A stretch of DNA of 64,000 nt from the NCBI GenBank assembly GCA_037176885.1, contig JAWWNJ010000008.1, positions 1,054,001-1,118,000 on the forward strand. The letters run 5' to 3'. Shown in pieces: positions 25,760 to 35,614 of this stretch. The position numbers were made by a program, and so were the translations under genes. This DNA is from Favolaschia claudopus. Its lineage: Eukaryota; Basidiomycota; Agaricomycetes; Agaricales; Mycenaceae. The stretch's first letter is position 1; each line of letters begins with the position of its first letter. The notes beneath the pieces were generated by a model. That model was not told the DNA's origin. It worked only from the letters and a program-made list of their open reading frames with translations, and ran no database searches.

Positions 25760-28471
25760 ATGGCCGCCGCTCATTCCCTACCCCTCTACCAACCGCTGGG
25801 TGGTGGTGGAAAGCATTCTCTAATTTCTTCGCTACGATGGCGCTCTTACTTCTTCAATCCTGCCCGATGCACAGCAATCCTCCTCATCGTCGCTCTCTCG
25901 CTCACATCCATTGGCTTCCTTTCAGTAACGCTTCAAGGACCCTGGGGCTCGGGCAATCTCATTCCGAAACTTTTTGGTTCCAAACACTCTGCTACTCCCA
26001 GCCCCGATTTCAATGAAAGCGACGCTGACGACCTCGGCGACGCCGACCTTTATGACCAACTGATACCACAACCCGAAATCATAGGCAAGACCGTGTACCA
26101 TCCCTTCCTCCCTCCACACCCCTCCCAATCATTAGCCGACCAAACTATTCGCCCCGTCATCGCGCACAGCGCAATTTCCTATGCTTGTCTCGACAAGTGG
26201 GTGTCAACTGGACTGTGGCAAGAACCCTGTCGCCACAGTATGGTTCAAGACTCGACAATCGACTTGGTGTATATCTGGGTGAACGGCTCGTGCGTCCTCT
26301 TTCACTATATTCAATACAATTGGTCATTAATTCTTTCTATGTGTAGAGACTCCCTCCACCAAAAATCCCGCCAAACTCTCCTAGACTCAATGCCAAAGTA
26401 TCGTACCAAAGACGCCCGCTTCCGGGAACACGACGAACTACGATACTCCCTCCGTGCAGCACGCAATGCCACTGCCTCCTGGCCGAATAGCACCTGGCAC
26501 ATCATTACCGCTGATGTTCCCGACCCACGGCGACCCAAGAGTATCGTTGACCGCCGCGATGACCTGCAACAAAGCTTCGATCGTAGACTGGGGTTGGTTC
26601 CCCAATGGCTGGATATCGAGTGCGCATTCTACGGATGCGCTGAGACAGGTTCGGCGCCCATAAGGTTACAGCATGGTACGTGGTTTTGACTGTGCTGTCT
26701 TGCCTGTTCTATGTCTATTTCTATTCTCACCGAGATCTATCTTTGTTCCGTCCTCGTGTTCCGCTTCAGCTATTTTCATATCGACTGCGCAGTCATTGAC
26801 AGTTTGGCACTTTTTAGACACGCAGCTTTTCCGCCTAACTGGCAGGCCAAGTTCCGATTTGCAAGCGTACGATGCGGAGAATTGGTTGAAAAAAGTCATT
26901 CCGAGCTTCAACAGGTATGTATCAATTTTCCACCTTCTTCAATTTTATACTAAATATGTTTTCTTGCGTTATAGTCACGCCATAGAATCACAACTTCCAA
27001 ACTTAGATCCGCAATTGGTTTCGGATAACATGTGTGTATTTATACGCTAGCCAACTCCTCGGGCTCACACCGATGTAGAGTCGCACTGAACGACGATCAA
27101 TTTATGCTCCTACCCCTCCCACCGTCGGCTTTCCATACCACTCTGTACGGCCCGGTATTCCGTCTGGACCCAGGGCTGCTCGTAGATGGCGACGCTTCCG
27201 GGCGTGCCGACGGTGGCGGCGAGTGGCGCTCGCTAGGATGGAGCGCCTCGCTCTTAAGTGAGTTTTGTCCAGAGCCATTGAAAGTTGAACTTACGTAAAT
27301 TCAACAGACGAACGATTCGGCAATCGCCGACGCCCCTATATGCACCACAATGCGCGTGCGCTCTCCCTTCCTTTAATGCATGAAGTCTCTCTCGCGTTTG
27401 GCGAGCAATTCGCTGCGACGCCGCTTTCGCAGTTCCGCGGTTCTCACCGACTCGGTGAGAATGATCAACCCGAATTCGAAGTCAACACGATATTCATATC
27501 AACACATTTTATCATTGAGCGACACCGCGAGGCACTGTTGTGGTCCTGGGTTATAGGGAAGTGGGGTTGGTCGGCGTCGTCCGCAAGTCATAGAGCAAAG
27601 GGTATGATGCTGATCGATCGGGAGACAAAGCAATTGATGTGGGAAGAGTTGTGTGGCGGAAATGGGGAGAGGGAATTTAGTCGGGATAATTTGCTGTTCA
27701 AGAAGACGGCGGAGAGGAGGAGTGGGGAGGACGTGGAAGTGAATATGTTGATGGCTGGGCTGCAGCCTCCCCAGGTGGAGGATAAGAAGGCGATGGGGGA
27801 TACGACATATTCTTGGGGTGAGCTTCAACGCCTTCAATTGCGACTTGATCTCGATGCTGACTTGTGGCTTCAGTTTCAATGGATGGCTTTAGCTCCGGCT
27901 TCCATGACCTCCCGTCCAGGGTTGAGGTTTCTCGGAAGTGCATCGGGGAGAACGCTGAACTCGCATGGGATGTTTTCGTCCGTTTATTGAAGGGTGATAC
28001 GGCTTGCGGTGACAACGGTTCGTGCTCATGGCTAACCATTACTTAGTGCATCCAGCTTATTTCATTATTTTTACAGTCATCGCCGCCCTCATGCACTCAT
28101 CAAGAAGCGGGCTAGACGTGTTCCTCCCTGCTCCGTCCAAATCTTCCACCTACTACACCGCCGACCCCCTTATTCTTCCCCTCGAACTGCCATCCCAACT
28201 TCCACCCCTGCCCCAAAACCCGCGCGCCTTCGTCGTCCGTCTCCTCATGCGATACGCGTACGTCCTCGGCGACTCACCGACTGTCTTCATGGGAATGTCA
28301 GGCCCACGTCAGACGGAGATGATGCTCAATAATACCGATATAATGAAGGAGACGGCGTTGCTGTGTATCAATGACGATTTACCAATGGGAACGAATGTGC
28401 GGGAAGCGGATAATGTGTTGAGGAGGTGGTTTGAAAGGAGGTGGCCGCAGAAGTTGGCATGCGAGGTGTAG
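25760..28471 (+). CDS. Stealth-family glycosyl-phosphotransferase
   Basis: A type II membrane protein of the Stealth family, whose members transfer hexose or pentose phosphate onto glycans; in Cryptococcus the family member Xpt1 is a Golgi xylosylphosphotransferase. A cytoplasmic tail starts at 25760 and a single transmembrane anchor follows (CTAILLIVALSLTSIGFLSV). All four conserved regions are visible: CR1 STIDLVYIWVNGSD, split by an intron near 26289-26346; CR2 FREHDELRYSLRAARNATAS plus WHIITADVP; CR3 KVIPSFN...SHAIESQLPNL and LNDDQFMLLPLP; CR4 ETALLCINDDLP near the C-terminus. A further conserved-looking segment reads HNARALSLPLMHEVSLAF. Around seven introns. The end reads WPQKLACEV. By homology a Golgi role in decorating mannans or wall glycans is likely; the donor sugar cannot be read from the sequence. 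Confidence 0.88.
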
Positions 28472-28770
28472 TCGGTGGTGGTGGTGTTGAACGCCGGAAG
28501 GAATGTATCTGCGTGGAACAGCTGATTTTGAACCCATATCGTACGTTGTACGTGTATAGTAGCACATATATTTCGATTGTCTAGATCTCTTCAATGGTCA
28601 ATTTTAAACGCAAAGGGAATAAATCTGAAAGGTTAATGGGAAGCCGGAATACAAATATAACGCTTTTGGATTTCTTATGTCGGGAAACAACGTCTATCCA
28701 GTATTCCCAAGACAAAAATAATATTCGCCGCATCCAATACACAATCTCTCATTCAGAATAAGCGCACTAT

Positions 28771-29550
28771 TTACGATGAGGGTGGGGCAACCAGCATGAA
28801 TGTGCCGGCGATGGGATTCCCAAGGTTCACGCCCATCGCAAATTGGCTTATGTTGAACGACGCAATAGATGTGGACGAGTTGACCAAGGTCTGGGTTGCA
28901 AACTGCGGCGACTGGTCGAACAAGAGAAAGACGTATCTTTCATATTCCAAATCAATATCGAAAACGAATAGACTATAAATTGGGAGACAAACCGGTGAGC
29001 GTCAGAGCCAGCCGGCGGGGTCGGCTGCAGGAATTCCGAGATGGCTGGCGTGGAATTGACGAGTTGCCCTCCCTCGTTGAGGAAATTCCCACCGAGGAAG
29101 TGCCGGATTTGTGCTTCCGTGGGATCTTGAGGAGTAGGTGCGTCCGGGTCAACTGTGGCAACGACAAAAGGTCCACGGCCCACGTTTCCTACTACATTGA
29201 ACGAGGGAGGCCCAGCGGTGTCTGCATGTGTGTTGAGTACATATATGGGTCGGACGCTGACCAGAGTTTCTAACCGTTGCGCGGAACCTGGATTCCGGCG
29301 TGGAGAGTGATAGGCGGACCGCTGGCTTGAGGGAGGGAGACTTCTAGTAGAGCGGTAGGCTGGAAGACGATGTTCAGGTCGGTTGGGATCTAGCAGAGAG
29401 CGACGTGAGTTTTCGCGGTGTCTTCAGTGGACACCAAAACTGACATACATTTGCTGCGCGGAAAGCTCGTTCCACTGCGGTAATGGAAACATCTTGGCAC
29501 ACAGTCACTAGCACTGCAGAAAGCAGATACACAAGGCTAGAAAGTTGCAT
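28771..29550 (-). CDS. Secreted PEBP-like protein
   Basis: A phosphatidylethanolamine-binding protein (PEBP/YbhB-like fold). The start at 29550 gives MQLSSLVYLLSAVLVTV, a signal peptide, then DVSITAVERAFRAANIPTDL. After an intron the fold's signature segments appear: GRGPFVVATVDPDAPTP, RHFLGGNF, and the HR motif in AGSDAHRYVFLLFDQSPQ. The C-terminus FNISQFAMGVNLGNPIAGTF ends APPSS. Intracellular PEBPs bind anionic phospholipids and regulate kinases or proteases; Agaricomycetes also carry secreted forms like this one, whose role is unknown. Length and motif order are normal. Three or four introns; the first uses GTATGT...CTAG. Confidence 0.9.
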
Positions 29551-29783
29551 GATGAACGGAATTGACAGCGATATGATTTTGAAGAGAGAAACGCAAGCAG
29601 CGCCTTTTATGGAGTGCGTTTCATGAGAAAGCAGAAGTGGAGCGAATCGCAAAGAGAGGTGCCGGAGTCTCCATTAATACTGGGTGGACTCAGAGCACGC
29701 ATGGTACAATCGGGATTGACCAATCCTCGACATATTCTTGAAAGGCTGAGGGCTATTCTGAGGAGTTCCTGAGAAATTGAAGC

Positions 29784-29809
29784 AGGAAGGAAGGAAGGAA
29801 GGAAGGAAG
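29784..29809. repeat. (AGGA)n microsatellite, possible LINE 3' end
   Basis: A run of about six and a half GGAA units. It lies 200 bp downstream (minus sense) of the LINE ORF2 stop. Several LINE groups end in a short tandem repeat rather than poly(A), so this could mark the element's 3' terminus, but no target-site duplication was identified. Confidence 0.6.
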
Positions 29810-30008
29810 ATTACACGGCACGGTCCCCTTAGGAACGCCGGGGCCCAGGGAGTAACAGAGTGTACAGGCACTAATATACACTACGGTCCCTGGACTTCTC
29901 TACCACCCCGTAGCCGAGCTCACGGCCGCAATCTCGTTGGATCCGCCGCGGTAGAACTAAAGGATGAGTAGAAAAGTAGTCAGTGTTTGGAACAGGAATT
30001 TGAGGACT

Positions 30009-33000
30009 CTAAGGACGTATTACGGGGACGGAATAGAAAATTTCGAGGACATCATGTGCAAATTTAGCAACCAGGGCAATGTTCGGTCGAGAATATATCA
30101 TGGCTTTCAGGAAGTCCACAGAAGAAATTTGTTGGCGCAGATTTTGAAGTTTTGGAGCATTGTAGAACAGCTTAGCGAGGAAGACGTCGCGGATTTCGAC
30201 CAGTTCAGTCGAAGAACCGCATTCTAACATAGCATGTTCCGGAGATTCAACTCCTGTTTTGCAAAATCGACAGATACGTAGTGACCGATCAACAGGTTGG
30301 TTAGCGTGATTTGCATAGCGCAAGATTTCCAGGGCAAGTTGGTGGGTTGAGAGCAGGAGCGAGGTTAGCGCCTCTCTGTGCTTCTGTGTTGATACCATCG
30401 TCAAATAATGCCGCAGTTGTAAAGTTACTTGCGTAGGTGGTTTGTCCTTCTGAGGTTCGAGCCGTCCTCGTAATAAATAGAGCTTCTCGTTTGAGTCAAC
30501 GCAGTCCTGCAACCAGCGCTTCATTGAGATTTCCACAACTTTGATAAAATTCCTGATATCCTGAATTGTCGTGGAATTCGTCAAGGCCAGCGGTGGGCAT
30601 GTAAAAGGCAGTCTTGAAGCAGAAATAACGAGATCTTTGGCCCAGGATTTCTTGTTTTGCGTGCACAACTCGATTGAGCTGTCAACAGCGGCACGGGCAA
30701 GTTCACCTTTATTGAGGCCGAGAAAGTAGATGAGATGCTTCAAGATCAAAACCAGACGTCTGACTCGCAGGGGGACTATTCCTGTTTCCGTGAATAGCGG
30801 CGCTACCGCTGAGCGGGAGTGGAGGTTGAGCATTTGGCGGATGAATCTTATTTGAACCTTGCATAGCTTGTTGACATGTACGTCTTCGTTGTCGGGAGAA
30901 ACTTCACATCCGTGAATGAGGTGACAGTCAACTCTTGCCATGTAAAGCTCTCTAAGTTCTTTCGGAGTGAGACGCCCTGTCATGTCTTCAACCGCAAAAA
31001 TTCGATGCCCGCAGTAGCGTGCTGTGCGTGCCTTGGCTGTGTAATGAGCGGAGAACATATTTCGAGTATCTGTTCGGAATAGCATGCCGACATATTTTTC
31101 CTCGTCTTTGATCGATAGGGAAGTTGAGCCCAGAGTGAACATAGGTGGCGGAAGCGAATATGGTCCAAAGATCAAAACAATTGTTTTGATGAGGTTGATC
31201 ATTATGAAGTTACGCGCGCACCATCGCTCCAACGTATTCAGCTTGCTTTGCAGTCCCTGGGGTGACATCGAGAATAGGAGGAGATCATCGGCTTGTGCAA
31301 GCAAGGAGATGCGGACTGCGGCCAGGAAGACGTCGTCCTTATCTGGCATCATTTTAAGGTCACAGAGAAAAAGATTCCATAAAATGGGCGACGCGGGATC
31401 ACCGGTGAGGACTCCAATGAGCGCTTTGAATTCCGCCGAGTTCCTGTCCCCGTGTCGAACATAGTAGTCCATTTTCTCATATAACATGCGCAGCCAGTCG
31501 AATATAGCGCCGCCCATTCCCATCCGGAAGAGTTTCAACCAAAGAGTCGGCTGATCTGTGGAGGGGAAAGCATTCGTTGCATCGACAGCTGCCACGTAGA
31601 GAGTTTTGCCATGTGCTCTAGCCCATTCCTTAGCGCATCTGAGAATGAACGGGTTGTTGTTTGTTCGATAGCCGGGTCGAAATCCGTTTTGCCATTCGGG
31701 GATTAGTCCTCGAGCTTCAGCCCAGTCTGCAATTCTCCAGTGAATAAGCATGGTGAGCCCCTTCAAGAAACAGCTTTCCAAGGCGATGAGACGGTAGCTA
31801 TCAGGATTGTCGTGCGGTTTGAGTTTCTTGAGAATACCAATTAATGCGGACATAAACCAGATTGTCGGCGCATCTGTCTTGTCAATGCATTGGTTGGCAA
31901 GATGAGCAAGGTCTTCGTTGGGGATTGCAACAAGATCCGCATATGAAGCACCGTCCTCTCCTGGTGCGCTGTCCAATTCGTGCTTGCGAATGTGATCTTT
32001 TAAGCGTCCCATGTCGTCAATAGACCACCTCCGCGAGAAATAATGTTCAGGTGTTTCATCAACGGTGCTCGGGGGGATTAAACTCGCAAGAAGATTGTTA
32101 ATCTTATGTTGAGCTGCGTCGAACTGTTCAGGCAGTATCTTGGGCGGATTCAAGCGCTTTTCAAAAACATCTTTGAGTTCGTCGGCGGTGACGGAGATGG
32201 ATATCGGTTTGGGATCCGCAAGACGTTTGATCTCTTTCCAGAATATAGCACGGCTGGGTGCCTCGAGGATTCGTTTACGGTTCCAAGCTTTCATTGCTGT
32301 CAGCTTATCTCTCTGTCTGTGAGGTGAGGGAAAATCGGGGCGTTTTGGTTTGGAATTCGATGCTGAATCCTCGCCGACGTTGTTTGGGATGTCCGCCGTT
32401 ATCTTGGGAATTTGTAACTCCGCTTGAGTAGTGTTGAGTTGCGGAGATGCGCTTGCTTGCAGCCGAGTAGCAGGATCGGTTCGCTGCATTTTGCACCCTC
32501 CGAGGGCCATAGATATCGACGCAGAGAGGTGACCATTTCTTACTGTCTCAGAGGGTTTGATCTTGAGAAACTTTATGGGTGCTGTTCGCGCTTTGATCAA
32601 GGGCAGAATGCACTTTAAAACGTCCCCGTTGGCACACCTCCATCCACAAGCCTCGTTATTAGCGGCGTAGTATGCAATTGAACGGATTACATATTCAGAT
32701 CGCGTTGAGATTTCAAGAGATTTCGAGGTTGGGGCAGCCTCCAAGGCAAGTAGAAGTGCAAATAATTCCGCCCGTGGTGCGGTTTGTGCACCCCATACTC
32801 TTCCTTGAGTGTTTCTCCGGGCTTCTGGGCCCCAGAAGGCGGAGGAGCCAGCAGCCGCAGATATTTTTCCCGCGTTGATGCACGAGCCGTGAATAGTTAT
32901 TTTGAGCGGCATTGTAACTGCTGTGACCGGACCGTAGAGATCCCGAAGCTTCTTATCTTCATCCTTCCCAGCGGCGAGCGTTTGAATGAACAGTTTGTCA

Positions 33001-34040
33001 AGTTCCGTGATTTCAGGTAAGACGATGTCAGATTTGAGCTTTTTACGCGTCTGTTCGAGGGTTCGGTTGAGTTGCCCAACATCAAGCTCGAGCTTAATTT
33101 CCAGAGCTGCATGGTCGTATTGCGGAACGAGATCGGCCACATTGAAAGATTTGACTTGCGCAAACAGTTTGCGCGAACAGGCTGCGTAGTCGATGACAGT
33201 TCTCCGGGAACCTTGAAAGGAGGTAGGTTTTGCGCTTCCAGGACCAAAGCATGTTGCACCGTTAACAAAGACAATATCGTAATCATTGAACAGCTCGCAT
33301 AGCCATTTTCCGCGTGTGGTTGCGCCCCCGGCATCTGTGGTTATCCGTGGTGGATCCCGTGAATTAGCTACAAGAGCAGCAATTCTTGCATTCAGGTCGC
33401 CGAGCACCAGTACAAGCAAGCCGGCTGAATATGCAAGTGCGATTGATGCGGCGAAAGCTTCACATGGATCTTTTTCGAGAACTCCAACCCATTGCGACGA
33501 TTCAGGCAGGATGTATGTATTGTAAATCAGCAAGTTGTTGAGTTGAAGAACCATGAAATCTGGTCCCGATAGATCTTCACGATGGCGGATTTTCAACGAA
33601 GATTTGAAGACGGCAGCTACACCACCCCAGGATTTTTCGAATGAGGATCTACCTCTTCGTGTTCTTGCCAGAATTGAGTAGCCGACAGGTAGTTGAATCG
33701 TATCGTGTTGGTCGGGACGGAGATGCGTCTCTTGAAATAAATTAATGTCGAATTTCTCAATTTTTCGTCTAAATTGCGGGCAACTCATCTTCAAAGGAAA
33801 GGCACCGTTTATATTCCAGCTATTGATACAGACTGTATAAGTTGTATCTAGTGGGTGGGTAGAAGACAAATTAAACGAATGATTAACATTATTACGGTGC
33901 ACGGCACCCGCTGGAGAATTATCGACTAAAGGCACCGCCACTGACGGCGACGGCGACAGCGACGAGGATGCGCACGGCGCATGGGATGGGGGAGAAGAAG
34001 GAGGAAGGGGGTGATGAGTTGCCCTCAGGCTTTTGGGTGT
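30009..34040 (-). CDS. LINE ORF2: endonuclease, RNase H-like region, reverse transcriptase
   Basis: The catalytic polyprotein of the LINE. Counting from codon 33941 (a GTG, not a proven start): endonuclease at residues 36-285 with NSWNING, FQETHLRP (Glu71), LGDLNARI (Asp182, Asn184), VIDY and QYDHAAL; RNase H-like region at 345-480; reverse transcriptase at about 660-960 with LIPEWQNGFRPGYRTNNNPF, VAAVDATNAFPSTDQ, GVLTGDPASPILWN and the catalytic box AQADDLLLF; and a C-terminal Cys/His motif CRFC...HAMLEC at 1224-1241. The RNase H-like block has His351 where catalytic Asp is expected (ITIHGSC) and Arg414 in place of the next Asp (ISTRSEYV), although Glu392 (RAEL) is kept. The frame opens at 34040, just after a TAA at 34041-34043. 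The first in-frame ATG (residue 52) would cut into the endonuclease, so translation probably comes by frameshift from ORF1. Confidence 0.92.
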   Translation of the reverse strand, partial: TPKSLRATHHPLPPSSPPSHAPCASSSLSPSPSVAVPLVDNSPAGAVHRNNVNHSFNLSSTHPLDTTYTVCINSWNINGAFPLKMSCPQFRRKIEKFDINLFQETHLRPDQHDTIQLPVGYSILARTRRGRSSFEKSWGGVAAVFKSSLKIRHREDLSGPDFMVLQLNNLLIYNTYILPESSQWVGVLEKDPCEAFAASIALAYSAGLLVLVLGDLNARIAALVANSRDPPRITTDAGGATTRGKWLCELFNDYDIVFVNGATCFGPGSAKPTSFQGSRRTVIDYAACSRKLFAQVKSFNVADLVPQYDHAALEIKLELDVGQLNRTLEQTRKKLKSDIVLPEITELDKLFIQTLAAGKDEDKKLRDLYGPVTAVTMPLKITIHGSCINAGKISAAAGSSAFWGPEARRNTQGRVWGAQTAPRAELFALLLALEAAPTSKSLEISTRSEYVIRSIAYYAANNEACGWRCANGDVLKCILPLIKARTAPIKFLKIKPSETVRNGHLSASISMALGGCKMQRTDPATRLQASASPQLNTTQAELQIPKITADIPNNVGEDSASNSKPKRPDFPSPHRQRDKLTAMKAWNRKRILEAPSRAIFWKEIKRLADPKPISISVTADELKDVFEKRLNPPKILPEQFDAAQHKINNLLASLIPPSTVDETPEHYFSRRWSIDDMGRLKDHIRKHELDSAPGEDGASYADLVAIPNEDLAHLANQCIDKTDAPTIWFMSALIGILKKLKPHDNPDSYRLIALESCFLKGLTMLIHWRIADWAEARGLIPEWQNGFRPGYRTNNNPFILRCAKEWARAHGKTLYVAAVDATNAFPSTDQPTLWLKLFRMGMGGAIFDWLRMLYEKMDYYVRHGDRNSAEFKALIGVLTGDPASPILWNLFLCDLKMMPDKDDVFLAAVRISLLAQADDLLLFSMSPQGLQSKLNTLERWCARNFIMINLIKTIVLIFGPYSLPPPMFTLGSTSLSIKDEEKYVGMLFRTDTRNMFSAHYTAKARTARYCGHRIFAVEDMTGRLTPKELRELYMARVDCHLIHGCEVSPDNEDVHVNKLCKVQIRFIRQMLNLHSRSAVAPLFTETGIVPLRVRRLVLILKHLIYFLGLNKGELARAAVDSSIELCTQNKKSWAKDLVISASRLPFTCPPLALTNSTTIQDIRNFIKVVEISMKRWLQDCVDSNEKLYLLRGRLEPQKDKPPTQVTLQLRHYLTMVSTQKHREALTSLLLSTHQLALEILRYANHANQPVDRSLRICRFCKTGVESPEHAMLECGSSTELVEIRDVFLAKLFYNAPKLQNLRQQISSVDFLKAMIYSRPNIALVAKFAHDVLEIFYSVPVIRP

Positions 34041-35614
34041 TTAGCAGTGATCGACGAGTACATACCGCGCTCGGCGGACATCCAGTTGCCGATCATCCAG
34101 TTAGCCCATTCAGCGGTCTCGAACATGCAGACGGTGTAAGTCGACTTGAGTTCGCGCTCGTCCGGAGGGCGGGTGTGGAATTTGACCGTCTTCAGGTCGA
34201 GGTTTGGCAAGACGGCCTTGTAAAAGCTGAGCACGTCCACCTTCGGTGCGACCCGCCCCATCGTGTCCTTGGTGAATTTCGCGGGGCCGAATAGCATCTC
34301 GCGCGCGGGGTCGGGAGGGGGTCGCTGCGCAGGGGGAGCCGGAAGCGGAGGGGGACGATGCGCAGCGGGGGCAGGCATTGGGGCCGATGGGGGCGGCATG
34401 TACGACGGGGCCGATGGTGGACGTTGTGCAGCGGGGGCAGGCATTGGGGCCGATGGTGGAGCAAGCGGCGGTGCAGCCGGAGGCGTGGCTACTGCGCTCG
34501 CCGGAGTCCAATTGAAAGCGGGAGGTACGGCGACAGGCGTGACGCTGGGCTCGAAGCGCTGGCGTACCACTCGTGTTGGGTCGTCAGCCGCTTCCTCACG
34601 CGCGCGCTTAGCTGTGATGTTCGCGCTAATGAACTGCGCGACGCCGGCTACCACCGCAGGGTCGATATCCCCAAGCCCGGGAACGGTGACAACAGCGGGC
34701 GGCGGTGGAATGAGAGGAGGGGGGGCAAGCGCAGGCGCGTCGGGGGCGCGGGGCGTGGCGAGTCGGCCTTCGAGCGCTGTAAGCGTTGTTGTCAGAGTGG
34801 CGACTTGTGCTTCGAGCTCGCGGATGCGCTTGTCCTGGGCGGTCTCCAAGGCGTAGACGCGCTGGTCGATCTGTTTGAGGATCTCCATGGCGGCAGCCTG
34901 GTTTTTCGTGAGGGTGTTGGAGGCGTCGACGAGGGTGGGGACGGCGTAGCCGGTGCGGGCGGCGACATCGTCGGCGACGTACGACAGCTCAGCGGGAGTG
35001 AGCGCTGGTTTTTGAGGGGCCTTTTTGTACTCCTCGATCTGAGCGAGGGCGGCGGGGATGGAGTCCCCCAGCTCCATGACATCCCGATAGAGCCCGTAGG
35101 TCTTGTCCTCGAGCTGCGCTGTTGCGCTGCACAAGCCGTCAAGCTGCTTACGAAAGAGGGAGCCGTCCTTGGTGTTGCGGTGAAGGGGGGTGTGGCCTGG
35201 TGTGAAGCCAGCAAGTTTGAAGAACGGGTGCGTCTTCGTAGATCCCGAAGACGAAGGAACGGAGGGCGAGGGAGGAGGCGACGGAGACGGGAGCTCTTTG
35301 CCTTTGCCTTTCCCCTTAGGGTCGTCGGATGCTGCCAGGAACGAATCGACCTCGGGATCGATGTCTTGTGAGTCGTCTAGGTCTATCAACGGCTCTTGCG
35401 GCGCGTCGCGACTATCACCAGCCGGAGGACTCGGAGCAGGTGGCTGCGTGGTGAGCAGGGTCTGGAGCTCATTTTGTACTTGTGGCGGGATGTCGGAATG
35501 AGGAGCCGCAAGTTTTTTCAAGGGAGGTGTTGGTGGGGCACGAGCGGGAGTGAAAGAGAGAGGAGAGGGAATAATGAGAGTAGGTGTGGGCGCCACTGGC
35601 TTTGACGCCGCCAT
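34025..35614 (-). CDS. LINE ORF1: proline-rich, coiled-coil gag-like protein
   Basis: The 529-residue first ORF of the LINE, starting MAASKPVAPTPTLIIPSPLS at 35614. It probably coats the element RNA. Visible parts are a Pro/Ser-rich N-terminus (1-130) with a short basic run KGKGKGKE, a helical middle with a coiled coil at about 238-286 (RVYALETAQDKRIRELEAQ), a long proline/alanine-rich region (about 287-440) containing repeated SAPMPAPAA units, and a conserved-looking C-terminus (VDVLSFYKAVLPNLDLKTV). No CCHC knuckle was seen. It closes with TGA at 34027-34025, immediately after a CCCAAAA heptamer. An apparent 337-codon frame on the opposite strand is an effect of the GC-rich sequence. Confidence 0.85.
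   Translation of the reverse strand: MAASKPVAPTPTLIIPSPLSFTPARAPPTPPLKKLAAPHSDIPPQVQNELQTLLTTQPPAPSPPAGDSRDAPQEPLIDLDDSQDIDPEVDSFLAASDDPKGKGKGKELPSPSPPPSPSVPSSSGSTKTHPFFKLAGFTPGHTPLHRNTKDGSLFRKQLDGLCSATAQLEDKTYGLYRDVMELGDSIPAALAQIEEYKKAPQKPALTPAELSYVADDVAARTGYAVPTLVDASNTLTKNQAAAMEILKQIDQRVYALETAQDKRIRELEAQVATLTTTLTALEGRLATPRAPDAPALAPPPLIPPPPAVVTVPGLGDIDPAVVAGVAQFISANITAKRAREEAADDPTRVVRQRFEPSVTPVAVPPAFNWTPASAVATPPAAPPLAPPSAPMPAPAAQRPPSAPSYMPPPSAPMPAPAAHRPPPLPAPPAQRPPPDPAREMLFGPAKFTKDTMGRVAPKVDVLSFYKAVLPNLDLKTVKFHTRPPDERELKSTYTVCMFETAEWANWMIGNWMSAERGMYSSITAKHPKA
34031..34037 (-). other. Putative -1 ribosomal frameshift site (CCCAAAA)
   Basis: On the minus strand the ORF1 frame reads C CCA AAA GCC TGA. 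The heptamer CCCAAAA fits the X XXY YYZ slippery rule and sits one codon before the ORF1 stop. The -1 frame has a TAA at 34043-34041 just upstream and is then open through ORF2. A 6-bp hairpin (ATGCGC-CGT-GCGCAT) lies about 50 nt downstream, further than usual for a stimulator. Confidence 0.55.

Larger units (their letters stand above)
30009..35614 (-). mobile_element. Non-LTR retrotransposon (LINE), coding core
   Basis: A two-ORF LINE read on the minus strand: ORF1 (35614-34025), then ORF2 (34040-30009) with AP-type endonuclease, RNase H-like region, reverse transcriptase and a C-terminal Cys/His motif. Both ORFs are intact over their full length, so the copy may be young. The coordinates cover the coding core only. 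The 3' end may lie near the AGGA repeat at 29784-29809, and the 5' end somewhere in 35620-36000; neither border is seen directly. No intron is apparent, in contrast to the neighbouring host genes. Confidence 0.93.

Noticed and set aside
34358..35371. A 337-codon plus-strand open frame opposite LINE ORF1
   Set aside because: It is glycine/arginine-rich antisense of the GC-rich, proline-rich ORF1, with no domain and no splice or start context.
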